From assembly GCA_013003715.1 (NCBI GenBank), contig JABDIN010000067.1:21072-85071 (forward strand): a stretch of DNA of 64,000 nt, given 5' to 3'. Origin of the DNA: Desulfobacteraceae bacterium (GTDB lineage Bacteria; Desulfobacterota; Desulfobacteria; Desulfobacterales; Desulfosarcinaceae). The translations under genes were made by a program, and so were the position numbers. How positions within the stretch are numbered: position 1 is the first letter of the stretch; each line of letters begins with the position of its first letter. Positions 8,305-16,474 of this stretch are shown here, one piece after another. The notes under the pieces are model-generated. The model did not search any database. It was not told the DNA's origin and was given only the letters and a program-made list of their open reading frames with translations.

Positions 8305-9528
8305 ATGAAGACTGCCGGAAAAATAAGAAAAAATACTGACGGAACCCTGATGGTTCCCAATTCTCCAATTATTCCTTTTATAGAAGGGGACGGTATCGGA
8401 CCGGATATTTGGCGTGCCACGCAAAAGGTTTTGGATCATGCTGTGATGCTGACGTTCGGCGGTGACCGGAAAATTGAATGGCTTGAGCTGATGGTAGGCG
8501 AAAAGGGGTTCCACGAAACCGGTGAATGGTTATCCGAGGAAGCCCTTGATGCCATAAAAACGCATGTCGTGGCCATTAAAGGGCCGCTGACGACACCTGT
8601 GGGCAAGGGTATACGCAGCTTGAATGTCTCCATTCGGCAGGTATTGGATTTATACGCCTGCATACGCCCGGTGAAATACATTGAGACGGTTCCCAGCCCG
8701 ATGAAGCATCCGGAATCAATAGATATGGTCATTTTCAGAGAAAACACGGAAGATGTGTACGCTGGGATCGAGTGGCCTGCAAAAAGCGAAGAGGCCAGGC
8801 GTGTCATTGAATTCCTGGTTGAATCCATGGGGGCTTCAATTTCACCGGATGCGGGTATCGGCATTAAACCCATAAGTGAGAAAAATACAAAAAGACTTGT
8901 GGCCGCTGCGATTACCCATGCCATAGAACATGATTTGCCCAGCGTTACCTTGATGCACAAGGGAAATATAATGAAATTCACCGAGGGTGCTTTTGCCCGG
9001 TGGGGTTATGAAACCGCCCATGAGCAATTTGGTGACCAAACCATCACTGAGGCTGAGGTTTGGGAGTCTCATGGGGGGAAACCACCGGCCGGGAAGGTGG
9101 TGATCAAAGATAGAATCGCCGATATGTTGTTTCAGCAGGTATTGCTGCGGCCGGCCGAATTTCATGTCATTGCCACACCCAATCTCAACGGAGATTATCT
9201 GTCGGACGCACTGGCCGCACAAGTCGGTGGACTGGGGATGGCCCCCGGTGCGAATATCGGCGATCGCTGCGCCGTGTTCGAAGCGACCCATGGCACAGCC
9301 CCCAAGTACGCGGGATTGGATAAGGTAAATCCCAGTTCGCTGATTCTGTCCGGGGCGATGATGCTGGACTATCTGGGCTGGAAGGCGGCCGCCGCCGCCG
9401 TTCGCGCCGCCATTGAAAAAACCATTCGTTCCGGTACCGTGACCTATGATCTGGCCCGCCAGATAGCGGGGGCAACGGAGCTGAAGTGTTCCGAATTTGC
9501 ACAAAAAATAGTGGACAATATGGGGTGA
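8305..9528 (+). CDS. icd: NADP-dependent isocitrate dehydrogenase
   Basis: A 407-residue class I isocitrate dehydrogenase, producing 2-oxoglutarate, CO2 and NADPH in the citric-acid cycle. Visible motifs: [13 protein letters not shown] near the N-terminus, the substrate loop [20 protein letters not shown] (serine phosphorylation-site equivalent in SLNV), [38 protein letters not shown] and [11 protein letters not shown]. Length and motifs match the bacterial homodimeric NADP enzyme. ATG 8305 follows AAGGA about 8 bases upstream. A 9-bp hairpin lies immediately after the stop. Confidence 0.95.
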   Translation: MKTAGKIRKNTDGTLMVPNSPIIPFIEGDGIGPDIWRATQKVLDHAVMLTFGGDRKIEWLELMVGEKGFHETGEWLSEEALDAIKTHVVAIKGPLTTPVGKGIRSLNVSIRQVLDLYACIRPVKYIETVPSPMKHPESIDMVIFRENTEDVYAGIEWPAKSEEARRVIEFLVESMGASISPDAGIGIKPISEKNTKRLVAAAITHAIEHDLPSVTLMHKGNIMKFTEGAFARWGYETAHEQFGDQTITEAEVWESHGGKPPAGKVVIKDRIADMLFQQVLLRPAEFHVIATPNLNGDYLSDALAAQVGGLGMAPGANIGDRCAVFEATHGTAPKYAGLDKVNPSSLILSGAMMLDYLGWKAAAAAVRAAIEKTIRSGTVTYDLARQIAGATELKCSEFAQKIVDNMG

Positions 9529-9539
9529 ATTCCATGCTT

Positions 9540-9568
9540 GGATGAATCGATTGCGCTTTGATTCATCC
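9540..9568. terminator. Hairpin after icd (possible terminator, no U-tract)
   Basis: A perfect 9-bp inverted repeat GGATGAATC / GATTCATCC with an 11-base loop, starting 12 bases after the icd stop and ending 27 bases before comF. There is no run of T on either side, so it is not a classic intrinsic terminator; it could be an mRNA-stabilising or processing stem. Confidence 0.4.
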
Positions 9569-9595
9569 TGAACCGGTGTGATCGGAAGTTGAAAT

Positions 9596-10462
9596 GTGAA
9601 ACGGCTGGCCGGCAGATATCATCGTGTATGGGACAGGATTGCAAGGTGTTTTTGTGATGCCGTATACCCCTTGAAATGTCTGAATTGTGATCTGTTATTT
9701 AAACGTCCGCCTGTTACCCGCACGCCTGACCGGTCCGGTCAGATTGTCCATGACCCCAAGGCACCGTATACGGAAACGATGCCGGCGCAGCTCTCCTCAT
9801 GGATTTGTCCCCGGTGCCTGAATGCAATCCAGCCGATCGTTTCTCCGAAATGCAGCTGCTGCGGCCTTCCCTTTGCGGGAAGGCAAGGGGAGGACCACCT
9901 GTGTGGTAATTGCCATGAAACGCCTCCCGTGTACGGACGTGCATGCGCTTCAGGCGTTTATGCGGGAGCGCTTCGGGCCGCCATACATGTATATAAATAC
10001 CATGGCAATTTTTGTTTATCCAAACCCTTGGGCAGGCTTTTGTTTTGGACCTATACGCATCAATACACACATCGACATATCGATTGCATCGTACCGGTGC
10101 CGCTGCATCGTAAACGACTGAGAACGCGTGGTTTCAACCAATCCGATTTGCTGGTAGCCGAATGGCCCGGTTTGTTTTCCGGGGTTGGAGACGGATTGGC
10201 TGAAATTCCCATTTATAATGACCTGATAGTTCGCCACCGGCACACGATGCCGCAGCAGGGATTAAACAGAAAAGAGCGGCAGCGAAATATTCGTGATGCT
10301 TTTCGCATCCATGCGGCACGACGGATTGAGAAAAAGCATGTCCTGTTGGTGGACGATGTATACACCACCGGCGCTACCCTGAACGAATGTGCCAGGGTGC
10401 TGTTCGGAAACGGCGCATTGGATGTTGACGTGATTACGCTGGCCCGTGTGGCTGCGCCTTGA
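9596..10462 (+). CDS. comF: ComF family protein (phosphoribosyltransferase-like)
   Basis: A 288-residue ComF/GntX family protein. The N-terminal third carries zinc-binding cysteine pairs (CLNCDLLF, CPRCLN, CSCCGLPF, CGNCHE), and the C-terminal half has the phosphoribosyltransferase fold with VPVPLHRKRLRTRGFNQS (~158-175) and the PRPP-loop VLLVDDVYTTGAT (~252-264). In naturally competent bacteria ComF helps DNA uptake; elsewhere its role is unclear. The N-terminal part is longer than usual by a Pro/Thr-rich insert (~35-65). The only reasonable start is GTG 9596, since no ATG precedes the zinc region. Confidence 0.88.
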   Translation: MKRLAGRYHRVWDRIARCFCDAVYPLKCLNCDLLFKRPPVTRTPDRSGQIVHDPKAPYTETMPAQLSSWICPRCLNAIQPIVSPKCSCCGLPFAGRQGEDHLCGNCHETPPVYGRACASGVYAGALRAAIHVYKYHGNFCLSKPLGRLLFWTYTHQYTHRHIDCIVPVPLHRKRLRTRGFNQSDLLVAEWPGLFSGVGDGLAEIPIYNDLIVRHRHTMPQQGLNRKERQRNIRDAFRIHAARRIEKKHVLLVDDVYTTGATLNECARVLFGNGALDVDVITLARVAAP

Positions 10463-10537
10463 CGTAAAAATCTTACGGACATTCCGCGTCACACCCGAGG
10501 TGGACCGTAAGTGAACAACAGGTGAGCAATTGTCGAC

Positions 10538-11350
10538 ATGATATTAAAAACAGCAAAAGGTGTTTCCTATCTACAACTCAATTCCCTGTTGAGGGTTGCG
10601 GATCTCCGTCATGGTTTTTTTCTCCGTGAAGGCGGTATCAGTGCCGGAGACTTTGAAAGTCTGAATTTGAGCCATGGCGTGGGGGACAACAGGCGTAACG
10701 TTCTCCACAACCGAAAGACCGTCTCTCAAGCCATCGGCAGCCAAAATATTTTTTATGTTCATCAGAACCATGGGATTTCTGTGTGCGTGGTCAGGGACAA
10801 CAATGGCCATGAACATTGTCGGGAAACCGGCAAGGCATCTGCTGCCGATGCGGTGATATCGGCCTCGGCGGGCGTATTCCCCGTCATTCAGGTCGCCGAT
10901 TGCCAGGCCGTGCTGATTGCTGATCCAATTAAAAAAGTGGTTGCCAATATCCACTCCGGTTGGCGGGGAAGTATTCGTAATATAATAGGAGGGACAGTCC
11001 GGTCCATGACGGACCATTTCAATTGCCGGCCGGCGGACCTGGTGGCCGGCATTAGCCCTTCTCTGGGGCCTTGCTGCGCTGAATTTATCAACTACAGAAC
11101 GGAAATCCCTTCACCGCTCTGGAAATATCGGATCAGCGGGACTCATTTTGACTTCTGGGCTTTGAGCCAGGATCAGTTGAGGACTGCGGGACTTGCTCCG
11201 GACAATATCGACATCTGTCAGGCGTGCACCCGTTGCAACCCGCATCTTTTTTTCAGCTATCGTGGACAGGTCCGCACCGGCCGTTTCGGAGCGTTCATCG
11301 GCTTCCCGCACCGCCGTCCGGGCCCTTCAATTTCACCACCAGGATTTTGA
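10538..11350 (+). CDS. pgeF: Peptidoglycan editing factor PgeF / multicopper polyphenol oxidase family (DUF152)
   Basis: A 270-residue YfiH/PgeF-type protein. Conserved elements: HGFFLREGGISAGDFESLNL (N-terminal substrate region), VHQNHG, ADAVISASAGVFPVIQVADC with the catalytic Cys, ANIHSGWRGS with the catalytic His, SPSLGPCCAEF, and the C-terminal DICQACTRCNPHLFFSYR. E. coli YfiH removes L-Ser wrongly placed in peptidoglycan precursors; related proteins act as purine nucleoside phosphorylases. Motifs needed for catalysis (DC, HSGWRG) are intact. Its neighbours comF and pyrK are on the same strand. Confidence 0.9.
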   Translation: MILKTAKGVSYLQLNSLLRVADLRHGFFLREGGISAGDFESLNLSHGVGDNRRNVLHNRKTVSQAIGSQNIFYVHQNHGISVCVVRDNNGHEHCRETGKASAADAVISASAGVFPVIQVADCQAVLIADPIKKVVANIHSGWRGSIRNIIGGTVRSMTDHFNCRPADLVAGISPSLGPCCAEFINYRTEIPSPLWKYRISGTHFDFWALSQDQLRTAGLAPDNIDICQACTRCNPHLFFSYRGQVRTGRFGAFIGFPHRRPGPSISPPGF

Positions 11351-11404
11351 TAGCAATTCGACCCCTTTTATGTCAGATTGGGATTATTCAAATAACCCGA
11401 TAGC

Positions 11405-12211
11405 GTGAGCGTCATGTTTCAACAACCAGCAACCATATTATGGAATGAAAACGTCAATTCGGCTTATTATCGAATGGGCTTATCCTGCGAGGGGACTCTT
11501 CTGCGGGCGGTCCCCGGCCAATTCATAATGGTCAGATTGAAGGCCGGAAATGATCTGCTGCTTCGACGCCCCTTTTCCATCCACGGCATTGTCACCAGCC
11601 GGGGAAATCCCCGGGGAATTGAATTGTTATACAAGGTTGTGGGAAAGGGGACATTCCGCCTGTCCGAATACCGGGAAGGCGATTCCCTGGACGTCATCGG
11701 GCCGCTGGGAAACGGGTTTACGATATCCGAGTCTTATGAACGGATTCATATCGTATCCGGTGGTATCGGTGTCGCTCCCTTGCGATTTTTGGCGATGCAT
11801 ATAGAAAGGGTTACCGGGGGAAAAGTCAAACCGCAGGTATTTCTCGGCGGTCGATCCGACGCGGACCTTCTATGTACGAAAGAATTCATAGACCTGGGGT
11901 TACCCGTACAGATCACCACCGATGACGGTTCGTCCGGGGATCAATGCCTGATCACAGATCCCTGGGAAGTGAGTGTTTCGGTAAATCCACCACAGATGAT
12001 TTATGCATGCGGCCCCATGAGCATGCTGCAATGCATCGGCGGTATCGTCTCAAAACACGGCCTTCTTTGCGAGGCGTCCATAGAATCCGCAATGGCCTGT
12101 GGCATCGGTGCCTGTCTGGGATGTGTGGTCCGGGCCAAGGATATAAATGAGCAGTATAAGCACGTTTGCATAGACGGCCCTGTTTTCAATATTCAGGATT
12201 TAAAAATATAG
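11405..12211 (+). CDS. pyrK: Dihydroorotate dehydrogenase electron-transfer subunit (PyrK)
   Basis: A 268-residue flavo-iron-sulfur protein of the ferredoxin-NADP reductase superfamily. FAD-binding is marked by RRPFSIHG (~55-62), the pyridine-nucleotide site by VSGGIGVAPLRFL (~118-130) and YACGPMSML (~199-207), and the C-terminal [2Fe-2S] cluster by CGIGACLGC plus a later Cys in HVCIDGP. PyrK links dihydroorotate dehydrogenase PyrDB to NAD+. No pyrD follows: the ATP synthase Fo genes do. GTG 11405 and ATG 11414 are both possible starts. A related sulfide-dehydrogenase-type B subunit cannot be excluded. Confidence 0.85.
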   Translation: MSVMFQQPATILWNENVNSAYYRMGLSCEGTLLRAVPGQFIMVRLKAGNDLLLRRPFSIHGIVTSRGNPRGIELLYKVVGKGTFRLSEYREGDSLDVIGPLGNGFTISESYERIHIVSGGIGVAPLRFLAMHIERVTGGKVKPQVFLGGRSDADLLCTKEFIDLGLPVQITTDDGSSGDQCLITDPWEVSVSVNPPQMIYACGPMSMLQCIGGIVSKHGLLCEASIESAMACGIGACLGCVVRAKDINEQYKHVCIDGPVFNIQDLKI

Positions 12212-12297
12212 TTTTTTTCAGCGGCATCAATGGATTGAACCGATTCCGGCGCCCCATGAGGCGTGATGAAAACACACCGGGAATCCGGATTTATACA

Positions 12298-12326
12298 TTG
12301 ACTTCGGGGGTATCGTATGTTAACTG
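12298..12326 (+). promoter_or_regulatory. Weak sigma-70-like promoter before the atp genes
   Basis: TTGACT at 12298-12303, a 17-base spacer, then TAACTG, in the 173-base gap between pyrK and the atpZ-like gene. The -35 is good and the -10 poor, so this is only a candidate. Confidence 0.3.
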
Positions 12327-12384
12327 GTCTTTCCTTAATGGGGACACTATCGGCGGGAATCATGGCAGATAGTTTTATGGTATT

Positions 12385-12603
12385 ATGAAGCGGGAAAGCA
12401 GACGTCAGATAAAAGAGCTCGCATATTTCAGCAGTATCGGCCTGTCCGTTGCGTTCGCCGTATTCATTGGTTGGGGCATCGGGACATATCTGGATAAACG
12501 ATTCGATACCACCCCGTGGTTAACATATATTTTTTTGGTGTTGGGGATAGCCGCCGGTTACAGAAACATTGGTCTGGCGATCAAAAAACTGAGAAATTTT
12601 TAA
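12385..12603 (+). CDS. AtpZ/AtpI-like small membrane protein
   Basis: A 72-residue protein with two predicted membrane helices (~17-34 and ~43-62) joined by the short loop WGIGTYLDKRFDTTPWL. This GxG-x-LD-x-F pattern is that of the AtpZ (DUF, F0F1-ATPase subunit) family that accompanies AtpI at the head of ATP synthase operons and is thought to help Mg2+/Ca2+ transport or ring assembly. The gene is followed by the larger AtpI-like gene, atpB and atpE. The N-terminus is basic (MKRESRRQIKE), consistent with inside orientation. Confidence 0.85.
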   Translation: MKRESRRQIKELAYFSSIGLSVAFAVFIGWGIGTYLDKRFDTTPWLTYIFLVLGIAAGYRNIGLAIKKLRNF

Positions 12604-12630
12604 AAACGGCAACAGGACCTGCACGATATT

Positions 12631-13017
12631 GTGAATATTCAACAGCGCCTATTGAAATTCGTTACCCATGCCAACTGGTGGCTGCTACTGGTTGGTGGTA
12701 CGATAACGATTTCCCTTTGTTCGATCCCGTTTGCAAAAGGTGTAATTATCGGGGGATTAATTGTCACGTTGAATTTTACACTCCTGTCCCGCACCCTTAA
12801 AAAAGCACTGACGCCGCCTCATCTGGCTTCTCCGAACGTGGTTCTGGTGAAATACTATATTCGTTTCCTTGCCAGCGCGGTCATCATTTATATTTTGTTG
12901 TCGAAAAAGTTTGTGGATCCCATTGGATTGGTATTTGGTTTATCTGTCGTGGTCATCAGCATTATACTCGCGACCTTGCGTGAACTTAAAAAGTTGATTT
13001 TTAAGGAGGCTATTTAA
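12631..13017 (+). CDS. atpI: ATP synthase subunit I-like protein (AtpI family)
   Basis: A 128-residue integral membrane protein with four hydrophobic segments (~15-32, 36-55, 72-90, 96-115) and a lysine-rich end (LRELKKLIFKEAI). Its position, 2 bases before atpB, and its size fit AtpI, an assembly factor for the c-ring. The start is GTG 12631 (no ATG nearby). Sequence identity to AtpI is weak as usual for this family, so the name depends largely on location. Confidence 0.75.
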   Translation: MNIQQRLLKFVTHANWWLLLVGGTITISLCSIPFAKGVIIGGLIVTLNFTLLSRTLKKALTPPHLASPNVVLVKYYIRFLASAVIIYILLSKKFVDPIGLVFGLSVVVISIILATLRELKKLIFKEAI

Positions 13018-13019
13018 GG

Positions 13020-13709
13020 ATGGAACACCCTTATCTTATTCTGGTCAAATTTTTTGAAGCCATTGGATTGGGAGGGTTCGCTCACGCGAACACACATGTG
13101 ATCTATACATGGTTGGTAATGGCGTTGCTGATTTCCCTGGGTGCACTGGCAACAAAAAGCATACAACTGGTGCCATCCGGTATGCAGAATTTTTTTGAAG
13201 TGGTGGTCTCCGGTATCGAAGAGTTCATGGTCGATATCGTGGGTGACGAAGGCCGGTGGCTGTTTCCCCTGGCGGCGACGATTTTCATTTATATCTTTGT
13301 TAGTAATCTTATCGGGTTGATCCCGGGATTTTTTCCGCCCACCGCCAATTTAAACACCACGGCTTCATGTGCATTGGTGGTTGTGGTGTTCACCCACGTG
13401 ATCGGTATCAAATACCATGGCATCAAGTATATCAAACATTTTATGGGGCCGGTATGGTGGCTGGCACCGCTGATTTTCCTCATAGAGCTGATCGGACACG
13501 CGGCCAGAATTCTTTCGCTTTCATTTCGTCTCTTTGGAAACATGATGGGCCATGAGATAGTCCTCGGTATTTTGTTTTCCTTGGCCGGATTGTTCTTTGC
13601 GCCGCTACCCATCATGGCATTGGGGATCTTTGTGGCCTTTGTCCAGGGATTTGTGTTCTTTTTACTGTCCATTATATATTTCTCAGGAGCAATGGAACAC
13701 GCCCATTGA
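13020..13709 (+). CDS. atpB: F0F1 ATP synthase subunit a
   Basis: A 229-residue subunit a of the Fo ion channel. Visible signature: LSFRLFGNMMGHEIV at ~165-179, with the essential arginine in SFRLFGN, and the C-terminal helix PIMALGIFVAFVQGFVFFLL. Six hydrophobic stretches are apparent, and the opening residues (MEHPYLILVKFFEAIG) are typical for Desulfobacterota homologues. ATG 13020 overlaps the preceding operon closely; AAGGAGG of the atpI end lies just upstream, and this acts as the ribosome site. Ion specificity (H+ or Na+) is set with subunit c. Confidence 0.95.
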   Translation: MEHPYLILVKFFEAIGLGGFAHANTHVIYTWLVMALLISLGALATKSIQLVPSGMQNFFEVVVSGIEEFMVDIVGDEGRWLFPLAATIFIYIFVSNLIGLIPGFFPPTANLNTTASCALVVVVFTHVIGIKYHGIKYIKHFMGPVWWLAPLIFLIELIGHAARILSLSFRLFGNMMGHEIVLGILFSLAGLFFAPLPIMALGIFVAFVQGFVFFLLSIIYFSGAMEHAH

Positions 13710-13871
13710 TGCGAATGGAACGCCGGTGGATCGTTCTTCACTAAATTTATGGTGTAAATCCCGGCCGGACCATAAGGGAATACCTTTGGTTACCTGTGAC
13801 CGGCCGTTCAAAATTTTTGGGAACAGGAAGAAGCCTTTATTATTAACTTTTAGAAGGAGGAAGAATCAAGA

Positions 13872-14141
13872 ATGGAACCTCAATTATTTACTTTCTTTGT
13901 TGCATGCGCCACCGCTGCCGGTTTTGGAATCGCGATTGCGGCATTTGGTTGCGGTATTGGCCAGGGGCTTGGACTGCGATCCGCTGTTGAAGGTATAGCG
14001 CGTAATCCGGAATCCTCAGGTAAGGTGACCGTAACACTGCTGATCGGTCTGGCGATGATCGAGTCACTGTGTATCTATGCGCTGGTAATTGCCTTGATGC
14101 TGCTTGGTAAAACTCCGGGTTTGGACAAGCTGCTCGGGTAG
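13872..14141 (+). CDS. atpE: F0F1 ATP synthase subunit c
   Basis: An 89-residue hairpin proteolipid of the rotor ring, with two membrane helices (~8-33 and ~53-79) and the polar loop ARNPESSGK. The ion-binding carboxylate is Glu64 in helix 2 (MIESLCIY), with Gln31 in helix 1 (GIGQG) and Ser65 next to it. Q, E-S and Y69 line up with residues that bind Na+ in Ilyobacter subunit c, though the Thr of that motif is Leu66 here. A very strong AGAAGGAGGAAG ribosome site precedes the gene, fitting the high copy number of the ring. The F1 genes are not in the window. Confidence 0.95.
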   Translation: MEPQLFTFFVACATAAGFGIAIAAFGCGIGQGLGLRSAVEGIARNPESSGKVTVTLLIGLAMIESLCIYALVIALMLLGKTPGLDKLLG

Positions 14142-14197
14142 TATTATTACGGCCACGTTCATGTTTGCCTGTCGTGGCCACCGATGTGTTGTTCATA

Positions 14198-14239
14198 AAA
14201 GCGATATGCTTGTTCAGTCAAGTATATCGCTTTTTTTTT
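14198..14239 (+). terminator. Intrinsic terminator of the atp Fo operon
   Basis: A 12-bp stem GCGATATGCTTG / CAAGTATATCGC (one G-U pair) with a 6-base loop, flanked by A's and followed by nine T's. It starts 57 bases after the atpE stop, confirming that transcription of the Fo genes ends here without F1 genes. Confidence 0.92.
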
Positions 14240-14708
14240 AAGCGCACTAGCGAGCGCATCCCCTGTGATTTACCGCGAGGAGTCAGCAATTGTTAAAAAT
14301 TCAAATCTGTAGATATTAGAAGAAAACAGTAGAAAATGAGAGATACCTGAATGCCCCGGCCTTGTCAATAACTCCGGATATGCTTAAAATGTTTGAATAA
14401 AAACTTTAGAGTAAAAACTGTGTATTTAAGAGTATTTATTTGGCGGTAGTTTAAAATAAACAATAATAACAGGTATATACCTATTGATAGGATGGTGTGA
14501 GTAAATCACAATTAAACTATTGATCATTAGGTTTGACATCCCGGAGGTGATACAATAAATAAGCGACTAACTTTCAGGCCCATGTAAACCTTCCGGCTAT
14601 CAATAATATTTCTTCCAGGATGGTAAAAACTAATTCCTTTTCGGCGCCTGGCTGATCTGTGGCTTTTGGTTGAATGATTTTTGTTTAATGAATTTAATTC
14701 GGGGTTCT
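14240..14708. other. AT-rich intergenic region before dnaA, candidate replication origin
   Basis: No gene is visible in this stretch between the atp terminator and dnaA. Much of 14,283-14,530 is AT-rich, with A/T runs and the palindrome AGGTATATACCT at about 14,471. No exact TTATCCACA DnaA box is present; the nearest is TGTGAGTAA near 14,497 (two mismatches to the complement). In many bacteria oriC lies beside dnaA, and in E. coli the atp operon is also near oriC. Given the unusual DnaA recognition motif, boxes could differ. Origin function is inference. Confidence 0.35.
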
Positions 14709-16049
14709 ATGGAAAATCTCTGGTCTGATCTAAAAAAGGCATTGAAGCAGCGGCTGGCAAGTCATACTTTCCGGATGTGGATTGAGCCTATTGTGTTCGA
14801 GAAATGTGAAGAAGGGGTATTGACCCTATCATGCCCGAACCAATTTTCGAAACGGCGGGTCGTAGAACAATATAGTCGTCTCATCGAAGCCGAACTGCAA
14901 TTGTTGACCGGCACCGTACATGGTTTGAAGGTTACAACCCTCAGCCGTGATAAAAAACGAAAAGAGATGCCATCCTTAAACCAACAGCTTCAACTGCCGA
15001 ATATTCAGGTTCAGCCGCACAGCGGTCGTTTCCTGAAGAAAGATTATACCTTCGATCAATTTGTTGTCGGCGGTAATAACGATTTTGCCTACACCGCCGC
15101 ATTATCGCTGGCAGCCAAAAAGAAATCCGATCAGAATACGCTCTTCCTTTTATCTAAGACCGGCCTTGGTAAGAGTCACTTGTCACAAGCCGTCGGCCAC
15201 CATATCTTGTCCGAGTTTCCCACTGAGCGTGTCTATTATGTGACAGCTGAAGATTTCACCAATGAAATGGTCGACTCATTCCGCAATAACATGGTTGGCC
15301 GTTTCAAGAAGAAGTATCAGGATCAATGCGATGTATTGCTAATGGAAGACATCCATTATCTGTCCGGAAAACAACGCACCCAGGTAGAATTGGCGCAGAC
15401 CATCGATACCTTGTTTAATTCCGGAAAGAAGGTCATCTTTTCAAGCTGCTACCTTCCTACGGACATACCCAGGCTGGATGATCAACTCAGGTCCAGGCTC
15501 TCATCGGGACTTATCTCTAATATTGATCCGCCTGATTATAGAACCCGTATTCGGATTCTCAGGAAAAAGGCCGCCAATAGAAGTTTTCGGATTACCGATG
15601 ATGTCCTGAATTATTTGGCCGGCGAGTTGACTGAAGATGTCCGGCAACTGAACAGTGGCCTGATGGGGGTCATTTCGAAAAGCTCTCTGCTTGGTGTACC
15701 GGTGGATGTTAAATTGGCCGAAAGTGTCGTGAAATGTATGATTCACCAGAAAAAAACGATCACCATAGATGTTATAAAGAAAATTGTGTGCAAGCATTTC
15801 AATGTCACCCTTAAGGACCTGATCTCAAAATCCCGCAAGCAGGCCATCGTACGTCCACGACAAGTGGCCATTTTTCTTTCACGTAAGTATACGGACCAAC
15901 CGCTGCAGAGTATCGGTAAATGCTTTAACAGGTACCATGCAACCGCTTTGCATGCCATCGGGACTGTTGAAAAAGGCATCAAAAAGAATCCGGTTATTCA
16001 GCAACAAGTGGACTTTCTTTCCAGGAAAATCGAATCATGTGATTTTTAA
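14709..16049 (+). CDS. dnaA: Chromosomal replication initiator DnaA, divergent form
   Basis: A 446-residue DnaA: domain I (ENLWSDLKKALKQRL..TFRMWIEPI), a short linker, the AAA+ domain III and the helix-turn-helix domain IV. Nucleotide motifs deviate from textbook DnaA: Walker A is SKTGLGKSH (first Gly replaced by Ser, ~150) and Walker B is LLMEDIH (Glu-Asp instead of Asp-Asp, ~210). The Box VII arginine (LRSRLSSGL) and sensor-2 arginine (DVRQLNSGL) are kept. In domain IV the usual GGRDHTTV loop is NRYHATAL (~407). ATG 14709 is preferred (GGGG ahead, homologous start); the frame is open 39 bases further upstream. The gene stands alone after the atp terminator. Confidence 0.9.
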   Translation: MENLWSDLKKALKQRLASHTFRMWIEPIVFEKCEEGVLTLSCPNQFSKRRVVEQYSRLIEAELQLLTGTVHGLKVTTLSRDKKRKEMPSLNQQLQLPNIQVQPHSGRFLKKDYTFDQFVVGGNNDFAYTAALSLAAKKKSDQNTLFLLSKTGLGKSHLSQAVGHHILSEFPTERVYYVTAEDFTNEMVDSFRNNMVGRFKKKYQDQCDVLLMEDIHYLSGKQRTQVELAQTIDTLFNSGKKVIFSSCYLPTDIPRLDDQLRSRLSSGLISNIDPPDYRTRIRILRKKAANRSFRITDDVLNYLAGELTEDVRQLNSGLMGVISKSSLLGVPVDVKLAESVVKCMIHQKKTITIDVIKKIVCKHFNVTLKDLISKSRKQAIVRPRQVAIFLSRKYTDQPLQSIGKCFNRYHATALHAIGTVEKGIKKNPVIQQQVDFLSRKIESCDF

Positions 16050-16276
16050 CCCGCAGGTGTCCAGCCCTGTATGCCATCGATAACTTTACCTTGATGCCGC
16101 CCATCCATGACCGCGGCCTAATCCTCAGTATGCACTAATTGGAGGATCATCCGGTTTCCGGATCAATTATGCGCTGAATCTGTGTTCACTTTGTTTACTG
16201 TCGGGAGAATATGGTTTTACCCGGAGTGCTTTTTACCGAAGCCCATATATATGATTTTGGAATATGAAAGGGTGGG

Positions 16277-16474
16277 TTACTGGGTCCAGGTGGAGAGATC
16301 TTCAGATGCGACCAACTCTTCCAGAATTTCCATTCTGGCATTTTGTTCCTGTTCTATTGCACAGCGAATGTTTAAAACACAATACTTTTTACACAACGGA
16401 TTTTCTATTTGAAATTCTCCATAGCATCCCAATTCATTAATAGATGCCACCTGCCCCACAATTGTCTTTTTCAT
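16277..16474 (-). CDS. Small cysteine-containing protein translationally coupled to suhB
   Basis: A 65-residue protein with four cysteines (GCYGE, PLCKKYC, IRCAIE) and a C-terminal acidic helix EQEQNARMEILEELVAS. Its ATG overlaps the suhB TGA in an ATGA arrangement, a strong sign that it is translated. The Cys pattern (C-x14-C-x3-C-x6-C) could bind a metal or cluster, but no known motif fits exactly. I do not recognise the family. No signal peptide or membrane segment. Confidence 0.65.
   Translation of the reverse strand: MKKTIVGQVASINELGCYGEFQIENPLCKKYCVLNIRCAIEQEQNARMEILEELVASEDLSTWTQ

Noticed and set aside
9714..10070. 118-codon minus-strand frame inside comF
   Set aside because: Antisense shadow; the plus strand has clear zinc and PRPP motifs.
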